A DNA stretch of 64,000 nucleotides from Mycobacterium sp. KBS0706. GTDB lineage: Bacteria; Pseudomonadota; Alphaproteobacteria; DSM-16000; Inquilinaceae. The DNA is taken from contig NZ_VCCH02000006.1 of assembly GCF_005938675.2 (NCBI RefSeq), positions 1 to 64,000 of the forward strand. The letters are read 5' to 3'. The notes beneath the pieces are model-generated. The model was given only the letters and a program-made list of their open reading frames with translations. It made no database searches and was not told the origin of the DNA. A program made the translations under genes and the position numbers. Positions 1 through 7,866 of this stretch are shown piece by piece; within the stretch, counting starts at the first letter, position 1, and each line of letters starts with the position of its first letter.

Positions 1-39
1 CGAAAGCCTGACCGCGACCCATCGGAACAGGAGACGACC

Positions 40-786
40 ATGAGCCTGTCGCTGGACCATGTGGTGATCGCCGTCCGGGACTTGGAGCGCACCGTCGCCG
101 ACTACGAGGCGCTCGGCTTCACCGTGGTGCCGGGCGGGGAGCACACCCATGGCGCCAGCCACAACGCGCTGATCGTCTTCTCCGATGGCGCCTATATCGA
201 GCTGATCGCCTTCCGGCGTCCGAACCCGGAGTTCCGCTGGTGGCGGGTGCTCAGCGAGGCCGGTGATGGCCTGGTCGATCTTGCCCTGCTGCCCGGTGAC
301 ATCGCGGCCGATGTGGCGGCGGCCAAGGCGCGCGGCCTCGAGTTCGAGGGCCCGACCGATGGCGGCCGGCTGCGACCGGATGGCGAGCGGCTGGAATGGC
401 GCACGGCGCGGGCCGCGACCTCGGACCTGCCCTTCCTGTGCGGCGACGTCACCCCGCGCCGGCTGCGGGTGCCGGAGGGCGATGTCCGCCGCCACGCCAA
501 CGGGGCGCTCGGCGTCGCCGGTATCGAGGTAGCGGTGGAGAACACCGAGGTCAGCGCCTGGCGCTACGGCGCCCTGCTCGGCATCGCCGCCGCGCCCGGC
601 GCGCCCATCGATCTCGGCGACGGCCAGTCCGTCAGCCTGCTCGGCCCGGACCGTGCCGCGGCAGCGCTGGCGGCGCGCGGCGAGGGGCCGGTGTCGCTGA
701 CGCTGCGCGTCGCTCCCGGCAGGGCTGTGGGCGATCTCGACCCGGTGCGCACCCAGGGCGTCCGCATCACCCGGGCCGAAGGTTAA
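40..786 (+). CDS. VOC-superfamily glyoxalase-like protein
   Basis: 248 aa, soluble. The N-terminus (LDHVVIAVRDLE, residues 5-16) is the opening strand of a vicinal-oxygen-chelate fold, and the spacing of His7, His41 and Glu54 (YIELIAF) fits the Glyoxalase_3 (PF13468) type. A weaker second half (residues about 160-245) looks like the paired VOC module. Family members are metal-dependent lyases, isomerases or dioxygenases or non-catalytic binders, so no substrate can be named. The ATG at 40 follows a purine-rich stretch (ggaacaggagacgacc) that supplies the ribosome site. It converges on the next gene, with two hairpins between them. Family confident, function open. Confidence 0.8.
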   Translation: MSLSLDHVVIAVRDLERTVADYEALGFTVVPGGEHTHGASHNALIVFSDGAYIELIAFRRPNPEFRWWRVLSEAGDGLVDLALLPGDIAADVAAAKARGLEFEGPTDGGRLRPDGERLEWRTARAATSDLPFLCGDVTPRRLRVPEGDVRRHANGALGVAGIEVAVENTEVSAWRYGALLGIAAAPGAPIDLGDGQSVSLLGPDRAAAALAARGEGPVSLTLRVAPGRAVGDLDPVRTQGVRITRAEG

Positions 787-823
787 GCCGCCATTCGAGG
801 AATTCGGCGCCCAACGATACCTG

Positions 824-877
824 CAAGCCCTCATCGCAAGACGAGGGCTTGTCTGCTTTGGGGGGCTGAAAGCAGAC
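824..877. terminator. Two adjacent hairpins between convergent genes
   Basis: 824-851 pairs CAAGCCCTC with GAGGGCTTG; the stem continues through one A.C mismatch and two pairs to a GCAA tetraloop. 851-877 pairs GTCTGCTTT with AAAGCAGAC around a 9-nt loop. They share base 851. They lie between the stop of the VOC gene (786) and the end of the opposing gene (944), so a bidirectional terminator is the simplest reading. There is no long T-tract, so activity is not certain. Confidence 0.5.
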
Positions 878-943
878 CAGCAGAATCAACCTCTTGCGCC
901 GACAGGTTCAAATCACCCGGGGCAACCGGGCGATGCAACAGGA

Positions 944-1330
944 TCACGGTCGGGTCTGGCCGCCGAGCTGGGTGATTCGGTTGCCGCTGCCGGCGTCCAC
1001 GATCGAAGGAGTCTCGGTTCTCTCCTTCCAGAAGACCTGGTTCTGCGATCCGGACACGGTCAGCGTGGCGCCGGCGGCAAGCTCGATCGAGACGAAGTTG
1101 CGGTCGCCTTCGAGGATCAGCGAACGGCACTTGCCGGCGAGGCTGTAGCGCTGGTCGTCGGCGCGAATGACGACGTCGCGGTCGGCGCAGGCGATCGGCT
1201 GACGTTCGGCCGCGCTCTGCAGGATCAGGATCTCCGCCTGCGACGGAGCGCAGGGAACAATCGAAAACCCGAGCACGGCTGCGATGCCGGAGATCATCCG
1301 GGTCGTCCGTTGACTTTTGATCGCGGTCAT
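944..1330 (-). CDS. Small secreted DUF3060-like protein
   Basis: 128 aa. The start at 1330 is chosen because a strong ribosome site (GGGAGGAG) sits just upstream and the protein then begins with a positively charged n-region and a hydrophobic core ending near PSQAE (residues 1-33), a Sec signal peptide. The mature part is a small beta-rich repeat (ISVC-like strands such as LILEGDRNFVSIEL), as in DUF3060 proteins of periplasmic or cell-surface location. No catalytic motif is visible and the role is unknown. It is monocistronic, separated by 161 bp from the end of the T6SS operon, which is transcribed in the same direction. Confidence 0.6.
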   Translation of the reverse strand: MTAIKSQRTTRMISGIAAVLGFSIVPCAPSQAEILILQSAAERQPIACADRDVVIRADDQRYSLAGKCRSLILEGDRNFVSIELAAGATLTVSGSQNQVFWKERTETPSIVDAGSGNRITQLGGQTRP

Positions 1331-1491
1331 CGGCTCTCCTCCCTTCGTTGCCGGTGGGGCCGCGCCGTTCGGTCCGATCGGACGCGATCTGCGGCAGGTT
1401 CCGACAGGATTGTACAAGGATACTGTGCCTGGCGTGGGAACGGATGAACATTGTCCGCATCGGATTATGTCACCGGATGGGCGCGGTGCCT

Positions 1492-2991
1492 TCATTTCCG
1501 GAACGCGACGAGCAGAACGGCCTTCAAGGCCTGGCCGGTCTCGAGGAACGGCATCGGGTCGACAGGGACATCCCTGCGCCGGATCTCGTAGTGCAGGTGA
1601 GGACCGGTCGACTCGCCCGTGGAGCCGAGGGTGCCGACCACGGTCCCGGCCGAGACCGGGGCGCCGGCAGCGACGGCGAGCGACTGCATATGCGCGTATC
1701 GGGTGACCAGCCCGTCGGTATGCTGGATCTCCACCATGTTGCCGTAGCCGCCGGCGAGCCCCGATCGCAGGACGCGGCCGGCACCGGTGGCGAAAATCGG
1801 GGTTCCCGCCGGGGCGACGAGATCGACGCCCGTGTGCAGGATCGTCAGGCCGGTGATCGGATGGACGCGCACGCCGAAGGGGCTCGACTTCTGGTAGGCG
1901 ACGCGCAGCGGCGTCGCCAATGGCAGCCCCGGCAGCCGGGCCGCCAGAAGGCGGGCATGGGCGTCGAGCGCCGCGGGCGAGAACGGATCCGCGATCAGGG
2001 CTGGGCCGGCCGCCGGTGGCAGGTCGAGCCGGTCCAGGGCACTGTCGATCGCCGTGACCGCCAGGGCCAGGCGCACGGTCTGCGCCAGGCGCCGATCAGT
2101 GGCTGCGATATCGGCCGATGGCAGGCCGAGCGCCGCAAGGTCCATGTCGGGCGCGGCGACCAGGGCGGACGGCGCCGTCCGCACCGGCCCGGGCCGGTAC
2201 GACAGCGCCAGGCCGACCGCCGCGACCGTGACCACGGCCAACGCCCCGACGCCCAGGAGGAGCGGGAGTGGTGCCCGTCCGGCGGGACGGGTACGTCCAT
2301 CCGCGGGAGGTCGATGGCGCGACGGCGATGCCGGCTGTCCTGCGTCGGCATCGGGGTCGGTCCGGACGGCCAGCACGAGCACCGCCGGCTGACGCGATCC
2401 CAGGGTGCCGGCGTGCGCCGCCAGCCGGCGGGCCGCGGCATTGGGCGGCTCGTGCAGCAGGGATGCATCGTCCGGCTGTGTCGTGTCGGCCGACAGATCG
2501 CAGGAGGCCAGGACCAGCCGGTCTGTTGCTTCCAGGCGGATCTGCGCCACCTCCGGCTGGGAGGTCCTCTTTCCGGATTGCGACCGCCCGTTGAAGGGAA
2601 GCGCGGCGAGACCGTCCGGCCCGAGGCGATAAAGGCCGCCTTCGCCGGTCCGGAAGCACATCACATGCGGCAGGCTGACAATCGCGGCCAGGATCGACAC
2701 GCCCTCGGATTGCCGGCGGGACTGCTGCCGGTGACCGGACCGAAGCGCCTCCCGCTCGACCCGCCGGTGAACGGCCCGGGCCAGCTCCGCCGGGCCGAGC
2801 CCGGCCGGCAGCGCTGCGAGATCGCGCAGCACGGCGGCGGCCTCGTGGCGAAGATCCGGCGCCTCGCCTTCCGGCATGGCCAGCGCCCAGAGGCCGATCT
2901 CCGGCCGGCACAGGGCGTCAGGCGCCCCGGCGATGCCGGCGTCGCAGGCGGCGCGTGGATCCGCGCCCGGCCGGGGAGCCGCCGCCCGCAT
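1492..2991 (-). CDS. Degenerate PP2C-like domain fused to periplasmic M23 (LytM) peptidase
   Basis: 499 aa, last gene of the T6SS operon. The start at 2991 overlaps the previous stop (TGATG). Residues 1-210 resemble the PP2C phosphatase of this operon: EIGLWALA aligns with ETGLWAVA, TGEGGLYRL with AGDSRLYLL, LVLASCDLS with FLLCSDGL. Most metal-binding aspartates are missing, so this part is probably not a phosphatase. A single membrane helix (about 242-264) follows, then a periplasmic region ending in an M23 endopeptidase with a complete zinc site: His386 and Asp390 (HTGVD) and His465/His467 (HLH). M23 enzymes cut peptidoglycan cross-bridges. Position suggests local cell-wall remodelling for the T6SS envelope complex, linked to a cytoplasmic sensing domain; this is inference. 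The PP2C resemblance is by eye; the M23 call is firm. Confidence 0.82.
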   Translation of the reverse strand: MRAAAPRPGADPRAACDAGIAGAPDALCRPEIGLWALAMPEGEAPDLRHEAAAVLRDLAALPAGLGPAELARAVHRRVEREALRSGHRQQSRRQSEGVSILAAIVSLPHVMCFRTGEGGLYRLGPDGLAALPFNGRSQSGKRTSQPEVAQIRLEATDRLVLASCDLSADTTQPDDASLLHEPPNAAARRLAAHAGTLGSRQPAVLVLAVRTDPDADAGQPASPSRHRPPADGRTRPAGRAPLPLLLGVGALAVVTVAAVGLALSYRPGPVRTAPSALVAAPDMDLAALGLPSADIAATDRRLAQTVRLALAVTAIDSALDRLDLPPAAGPALIADPFSPAALDAHARLLAARLPGLPLATPLRVAYQKSSPFGVRVHPITGLTILHTGVDLVAPAGTPIFATGAGRVLRSGLAGGYGNMVEIQHTDGLVTRYAHMQSLAVAAGAPVSAGTVVGTLGSTGESTGPHLHYEIRRRDVPVDPMPFLETGQALKAVLLVAFRK

Positions 2992-4292
2992 CAGTCGAGG
3001 GGTGACGCTGATGGCGGCGCGTCGCCCGGCAGGCCGCCGGCCGAATCGACCAGCGGGCGCGCGGCGTCGATCAGCGCCGCGAAGCCGGGCAGATCCGCGC
3101 CGTCGCCGGCGAGAAGCCAGGCGTAGCGGCGGTCGATCGCCGACCACGGCCTCATGCCGCCGACAGCCTCGGCCAGGGCCGCAAGCCGCGCTGCATCCGG
3201 ACTGCTCGCCCGGTCGAACAGCGTGGCCTGGCGTGCGGCGATGGCGAGGCGCAGGAGCGGGCCGGGCGATCGCGTCAGCGCGTCGATGACCTGGCCGGCG
3301 CTGCCGGGCTCGGCGCGGGCCGGCAGGATCTCGAGATCGTCCAGAAGACCGTCCCAGGCCCTGGCCGCGTCGTCGAGATAGAGCCCGAGCACGGTCGCGA
3401 CGAGCGTGCGCCCGACAGTCTCGGGCTGCCCGCTCCCGCCCAGCACCCAGGCATCGGCCTGCAGCGCGCCGGAAAGATCGGCCAGCGCCGGCGCCATCAC
3501 CCGATGGAAACCCTCCGCGGTGAGCAGGCCCGGGATCGGCGTGGCAAGCGAGGTTCCGGAGCGACGGGCCAGCGCCCAACCATCGGCACCGAGGACGAGA
3601 TCGGCGCGGAACGGCGGCAGCGCCTGGGCAGCCTCGGAGCTGCGGATTGCGGCGTACGCCCGGACCGACAGCGGCGTCTGCCGCAGGCGGGCCCGGACCC
3701 GGTCGATCGCCGAAGCATCCACCGCGGGCACGAGGCGCGGTTCCATGGCCAGGGCCTGCTCCAGGTGGCGCGCCAGCCGCTCGCGCCGGTCGGGGGCGGG
3801 CTCGGTGACGGACCAGTCGATCGAGGCCCAGAGGCGGACGAGATCGTCCTGTCGCGAGACGCTCGCGTCGCCGAGGGCGAGGACCGCTTTCAGCCCCTCG
3901 AAGGCGAGCTCGGGCGCAATGTCGGGGCGCTCGATCCGCTCGAGGATGCGGCTGGCCAGCCGCCCGAGAAGCCCGTCGCGCAGCAGGTCGCGATCCAGCC
4001 GCCGGGTCTCCGCCCGAAGATCGTCGAGGGTCGCGGCGTTCAGGCTCGCCCGTCGCCACCAGGCGGGCGGCGCGCCGGCGAGCGGGGAGGCGGAGAGACG
4101 GTCGAGGGCGTCGAGGGCGACGGCAGGATCGTCTGGGGACGCCGCGGCGTCCGGGGCGGTGGCGCGAGCTTCCGCGATCGCCGACCGCGCATCCGCGGCG
4201 AGCCGCTCATTGGCGATATGGATGGCGGCGAGGAGAGCGGCGGCGGCGAGCCCGCCCCCCAGCACCGCCATCCATGTCCGCCGCCGGGTCAT
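2991..4292 (-). CDS. TssM-like protein lacking the GTPase domain
   Basis: 433 aa. The start at 4292 overlaps the upstream stop (ATGA). One N-terminal helix (about residues 7-25) anchors a periplasmic region colinear with the periplasmic part of the full-length TssM in this operon: LRDGLLGRLASRILERIERP matches its LPRLVLRLEDILRSVQQP segment, LTAEGFHRVM matches FTYRGFHDVV, and DDAARAWDGLLDDLEILP matches NDYISAWNALLADIRVVP. The cytoplasmic NTPase domain, Walker A motif and C-terminal beta domain of TssM are absent. It may be an accessory subunit of the membrane complex or a decoy that tunes its assembly. It is paired in all likelihood with the M23 protein that follows it. Homology is by eye and moderately strong. 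Confidence 0.7.
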   Translation of the reverse strand: MTRRRTWMAVLGGGLAAAALLAAIHIANERLAADARSAIAEARATAPDAAASPDDPAVALDALDRLSASPLAGAPPAWWRRASLNAATLDDLRAETRRLDRDLLRDGLLGRLASRILERIERPDIAPELAFEGLKAVLALGDASVSRQDDLVRLWASIDWSVTEPAPDRRERLARHLEQALAMEPRLVPAVDASAIDRVRARLRQTPLSVRAYAAIRSSEAAQALPPFRADLVLGADGWALARRSGTSLATPIPGLLTAEGFHRVMAPALADLSGALQADAWVLGGSGQPETVGRTLVATVLGLYLDDAARAWDGLLDDLEILPARAEPGSAGQVIDALTRSPGPLLRLAIAARQATLFDRASSPDAARLAALAEAVGGMRPWSAIDRRYAWLLAGDGADLPGFAALIDAARPLVDSAGGLPGDAPPSASPLD

Positions 4293-5917
4293 CGGGTCAG
4301 GTCGTCGACGAGGCTTTGGGGATCGGCAGCGCCGTTGTCGCGCATCCGCTGCATGTGCAGCACGAAGATGTCGACATAGGGCAGCAGCGCGTCCGAGCCG
4401 CGGGCATGCAGCTCTGCCTTCAGCGTCGGCACCTGCGCCTGGACCACCTCGTCCGAATAGTCGCCGGAGGTGCTCAGCACGGTGTCGACATAGATCTCGC
4501 GCGAGGTGCGCACCGTGTCCTCCAGCCCCGAGCGCTGCCGCTCCATCTGCTGCATCTGCGCCTCGGCGTCGCCGAGCGCCTTGCGGGTCTGGGCATCCTG
4601 ACGCCGCGACTGCAGCTGCCGCAGGGCAGGGCGCGCCACCTGCTCGATCGCTTGGCCCACGGCCAGCAGGCGCTGCTGATCGGTGCGCAGCTTGTTGCCG
4701 AGCAGCGCACCGACATTGACCAGCGACCGGACCGTCCGGTTCCGGGCGTCGTTCCGGTCCACCAGGGCTTCCCGGATCGATTGCCCGACGCCGCGCAGCT
4801 CGGTCTTGACGGCCTCGTCCCCGGCCTCGTCGGCCAGGCGATCCAGCGTGCTCAGGGCCGCGTCCTCGCGGCGGGCGTTCGCCGGGCTTTCGCTCGACGA
4901 CGGCATGGCGCGCCATTCGCGCTCGATCTCCGCCAGCCTCTCGGGCGAGGTGATGACCGGTGCGGCCACCACCAGGCGAAGCCCGAGCTGGCGGGTCTCG
5001 GTGGCCTTGCCGCTGCCGCCGGCGTAGTAGGGCATCTCGACGCGCATGCCGGAGCGGATCTGGTCGAGCGGCATGGTGAAGTCGCCGCCGCGGACGATGA
5101 AGCCGCCAGCCTGGCCGTGCAGCCGGCCGCGCCGATTCAGCCGGAATGGCTCGAACATCATCTCCGACGCGTTGCCCAGGACGTCGTGCAGGCCGAGCGG
5201 ATTGGGCTTGAGCAGGCCGATCGGATGCAGCTTGCCTTCCGCCGACCCGGTGCCCTGGTACCAGAGATATTCGGCCGGAACGCCGCTCGGCATCGGGAAC
5301 CGCGACGCCAGGAACGTCTCCGAGGAGACCGCCATGCCGCCGCGGGCGGCATACTCCCATTCATCTTCCGTCGGCAGGCGGGTGAAGCCGGGGGTTCCCG
5401 ATTCCGACGGCAGCACGTCGCGGGCATGGGTGATCAACCACTCGGAATAGCGCTCGCCGAGGGCCACGGCGTCGAACCAGGAGAGCTCGGTTTGCGGCAG
5501 CCGCGTCCGCATCGTCGGGTTCGGGCAGTCCCCGCCGGCCAGCGCATCCCACTGCGCGCGGGTGACCTCGTATTTGCCCATCAGGAAGTAGCGGACGCCC
5601 GGCGTCGCCGCGTCGGTGAAGGAGCCGGCGATGACCTCGAAGCGGCGGTCGCTGAGGAAGCCAAGCTCCGGCTGGGCGTCGCCGAGCTGGACCCGGACGT
5701 CGTCGAGCACGCCGGCCGAGGGCAGGTCGATGCGCCGGAAGGCCATGGCGCCGCCGCAGGGCAGGGGCAGGACGATGTCGCCGGGCGCCGGCGACGGGTT
5801 GTAGGCATCCTCGGGCCAGGTGATGGGCTCGGCCGCCCGGACCGGGGCGGCGATCGCCAGCCAGGCTGCGAGTCCCAGAAGCGCGGCTCGCAGCGGCCGG
5901 ACCGGTCGATCACACAT
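4289..5917 (-). CDS. Periplasmic SUMF1/FGE-fold protein, TagR-like
   Basis: 542 aa from ATG 5917 (an in-frame GTG at 5920 is possible; GAGGG lies upstream). Residues 1-28 form a signal peptide ending in APVRA. Residues about 85-320 are a formylglycine-generating-enzyme (FGE-sulfatase) fold: MGKYEVTRAQWDAL, RLPTEDEWEYAARGG, LGLHDVLGNASEM and the closing GLRLV. The paired catalytic cysteines of true FGE are not seen, so it is likely a non-catalytic binding protein. Residues about 420-500 are a charged heptad-rich coiled coil. In Pseudomonas the equivalent periplasmic TagR acts upstream of the kinase PpkA together with TagS and TagT, and the same gene neighbours are present here. It overlaps the permease gene upstream by 8 bp. 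Confidence 0.78.
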   Translation of the reverse strand: MCDRPVRPLRAALLGLAAWLAIAAPVRAAEPITWPEDAYNPSPAPGDIVLPLPCGGAMAFRRIDLPSAGVLDDVRVQLGDAQPELGFLSDRRFEVIAGSFTDAATPGVRYFLMGKYEVTRAQWDALAGGDCPNPTMRTRLPQTELSWFDAVALGERYSEWLITHARDVLPSESGTPGFTRLPTEDEWEYAARGGMAVSSETFLASRFPMPSGVPAEYLWYQGTGSAEGKLHPIGLLKPNPLGLHDVLGNASEMMFEPFRLNRRGRLHGQAGGFIVRGGDFTMPLDQIRSGMRVEMPYYAGGSGKATETRQLGLRLVVAAPVITSPERLAEIEREWRAMPSSSESPANARREDAALSTLDRLADEAGDEAVKTELRGVGQSIREALVDRNDARNRTVRSLVNVGALLGNKLRTDQQRLLAVGQAIEQVARPALRQLQSRRQDAQTRKALGDAEAQMQQMERQRSGLEDTVRTSREIYVDTVLSTSGDYSDEVVQAQVPTLKAELHARGSDALLPYVDIFVLHMQRMRDNGAADPQSLVDDLTR

Positions 5918-7124
5918 CACGAAGTCCCTCGGACGGTTGGATGCGGGCGGCGAGCAGGCCGCCCCAGCTCGCCGACAGCAGCGCGGCCAGGATGGTCGCC
6001 GCCGCGGCGACGCCGAAATGGACCAGCAGCAGCCGGCAGATGCGTTCCCCGGGCTGCAGGCTGCCGGCGAAGATGCTGTTGAGCGCTGTGGCCGCGCCCT
6101 GGAAGACGATGCCGGCGAGGGCCACGCCGAGCACCGCGATCAGCACCGCCTGGACCACCGGGAAGGCGACCAGAGACCGTGTCGGCAGCCCGATCAGCCG
6201 CAGCATGGCGAGATCCCGCCGCTTGCGCTCGACATGGCCGCGCAGGCTGGCGGCGAGGGACACCAGGTAGCCGAGCGCGCCGCAGCCGGCGATCAGCCAG
6301 AAGGCGATGCCGAGATTGCGGTCCAGCAGCTGCATCTGCGCGATGTCGGCGGAGGCGGTGCGGACCTCGATGCCGCGTTCCTTGAGCCGCGCCTCGATCG
6401 CGGCGACGTCGTAGATCGAGCGGGCATAGAGGCGGAACCGCGCGAACACGCGGTCCGCGGCCGGTGGCGCGGCGCCGGCCCAGCCCCGGTCGGCGACGGC
6501 GAGACCGTCCCGCCAGTCCTCGGTGGCGGTGAGGAGGTCGAGCGGCGCCAGCAGGCCGTCGGCCGGCGCGATCGGCGCATCGGTGACGCCGGCGACGGCG
6601 AGGGTCAGGCGCTGCGCCTCGAGGCGGCCGTCGCGCTGCCGCGTGATCTCGGCGATGAGCCGGTCGCCCGCGACCGCGCCGAGGCTGTCGGCGAGCCGGC
6701 GTCCAAGCACGACCGCATCCCCGGCCGGCGGCGCGTTGCCGGCGAGCAGCGGGTCGCCCGGCCCCGAGGGCAGCAGCGCGACGCCGGAGAGGGGGCGGCC
6801 GTCGCCATCCGCCTTGCGCAGCCGGGTGAAGCTGGCGGCGATCGAGCGGGTCGCCGGCACGATGAAGGCGATCCCGTCCTGTCCGGCCAGGTCGCGGAAG
6901 AACGCGGCGTCGAAGCGGGCGCTGCCGGCCGGCACGATCTCGCGGTTGCGCGGATCCTCGATCAGCCGCTGGGCCAGGGTGTCGATCAGGCCGAAGCGCA
7001 TGCCGAACAGGACCAGCAGCGGCGCCAGCACCGCGGTCAGGCCGAGCACCTGGCACAGCACGATCCGCCAGTCGTGGCCGAAGTCCCGGGCGGCGAGGTT
7101 CGCCGCGAGCGCGATCCGTCCCAT
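5910..7124 (-). CDS. TagS-like ABC transporter permease (FtsX/MacB type)
   Basis: 404 aa from ATG 7124. One membrane helix at about residues 21-42, a periplasmic domain of about 230 residues, then three helices (about 277-298, 320-345, 365-390): the four-helix FtsX/MacB/LolC layout. It lies 7 bp after the ATPase gene and overlaps the SUMF1 gene. In the Pseudomonas threonine-phosphorylation pathway TagT and TagS form an inner-membrane mechanotransmission ABC complex that helps activate PpkA on contact with other cells; order and neighbours match. An ordinary lipoprotein-releasing or macrolide exporter subunit is the alternative but does not fit the context. No tagQ-type lipoprotein gene is adjacent. 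Confidence 0.8.
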   Translation of the reverse strand: MGRIALAANLAARDFGHDWRIVLCQVLGLTAVLAPLLVLFGMRFGLIDTLAQRLIEDPRNREIVPAGSARFDAAFFRDLAGQDGIAFIVPATRSIAASFTRLRKADGDGRPLSGVALLPSGPGDPLLAGNAPPAGDAVVLGRRLADSLGAVAGDRLIAEITRQRDGRLEAQRLTLAVAGVTDAPIAPADGLLAPLDLLTATEDWRDGLAVADRGWAGAAPPAADRVFARFRLYARSIYDVAAIEARLKERGIEVRTASADIAQMQLLDRNLGIAFWLIAGCGALGYLVSLAASLRGHVERKRRDLAMLRLIGLPTRSLVAFPVVQAVLIAVLGVALAGIVFQGAATALNSIFAGSLQPGERICRLLLVHFGVAAAATILAALLSASWGGLLAARIQPSEGLRDV

Positions 7125-7131
7125 GACCGGC

Positions 7132-7866
7132 TCAGGTCCAGAAATAGGCGCGCACGGCATCCCGCTCGCGCCGCAGGGCGTGGCCGAAGGTCCGGTACCC
7201 GCCGGCCTCGGTCCTGGCCCAGTCATGCGAGGCGATGATGGCCGTGGTCTTCAACTGCTGGACGGTTTCGATCAGCAGGCCGAACACCTGCTCCGCCGTC
7301 GGCGGGTCAAGCGACGCCGTGGGCTCGTCCGCCAGCAGGATGTCGGGCCGGTGGGCGAGGGCGCGGGCGATGGCGACGCGCTGGCGCTCGCCGACCGACA
7401 GGCTGCGCGGCTGGACGTCGAGCAGCCTTGCGATGCCCAGCCGGCGCGCCAGGGCGCGCAGATGCCCCGGGTCGTGCCGGCCGGCGACGCGGGCGGTCAG
7501 GGCGATGTTCTCGCCGACCGTCAGATAGGGCAGCAGCCCGCCGGTCTGCAGCACGTAGCCGATGCTGTCGGCCCGCAGTGCGGCGAGGGCGTCGTGCCGC
7601 CGGCGGCGCCATAGCAGTGCCAGGTCGACCGGGGAGCCCTTGCCGCCGGCGAGGTGAAAGGCGCCGGCGCTGTCGGGCGCCAGGGTGCCGCCCAGCAGGT
7701 CCAGCAAGGTCGACTTGCCGGAGCCGGACTGGCCCGCCAGGAACCAGATCTCGCCGCGCTGGACGACGAGGTTGCTGACATGCAGCTCGAAGGCGGCAGT
7801 CCGGCCGCCGCGGCGCAGCGTCACGTCGCGCAGGGCATAGACCGGCGGGGGCGCCAGGACGTTCAT
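7132..7866 (-). CDS. TagT-like ABC transporter ATPase
   Basis: 244 aa. ATG 7866 overlaps the upstream stop (ATGA). A single nucleotide-binding domain with Walker A GQSGSGKST, Q-loop (GYVLQTGG), signature LSVGERQRVAIARAL, Walker B ILLADEPTASLD and the switch histidine in IIASHD, so it should hydrolyse ATP. It resembles LolD/MacB-type ATPases that pair with FtsX-fold permeases, which is what the next gene encodes. In T6SS loci this pair (TagT/TagS) works in the signalling cascade that controls the kinase PpkA, rather than in substrate uptake. Confidence 0.85.
   Translation of the reverse strand: MNVLAPPPVYALRDVTLRRGGRTAAFELHVSNLVVQRGEIWFLAGQSGSGKSTLLDLLGGTLAPDSAGAFHLAGGKGSPVDLALLWRRRRHDALAALRADSIGYVLQTGGLLPYLTVGENIALTARVAGRHDPGHLRALARRLGIARLLDVQPRSLSVGERQRVAIARALAHRPDILLADEPTASLDPPTAEQVFGLLIETVQQLKTTAIIASHDWARTEAGGYRTFGHALRRERDAVRAYFWT

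Noticed and set aside
1348..3126. Long plus-strand open frame opposite the M23 gene
   Set aside because: Arg/Gly-rich translation typical of the antisense of a high-GC gene; it has no domain and the minus strand encodes a clear peptidase.
2991..5360. 789-residue minus-strand frame extending the TssM-like gene upstream
   Set aside because: The first half is the out-of-frame shadow of the SUMF1 gene; the true start is the ATGA-coupled ATG at 4292.
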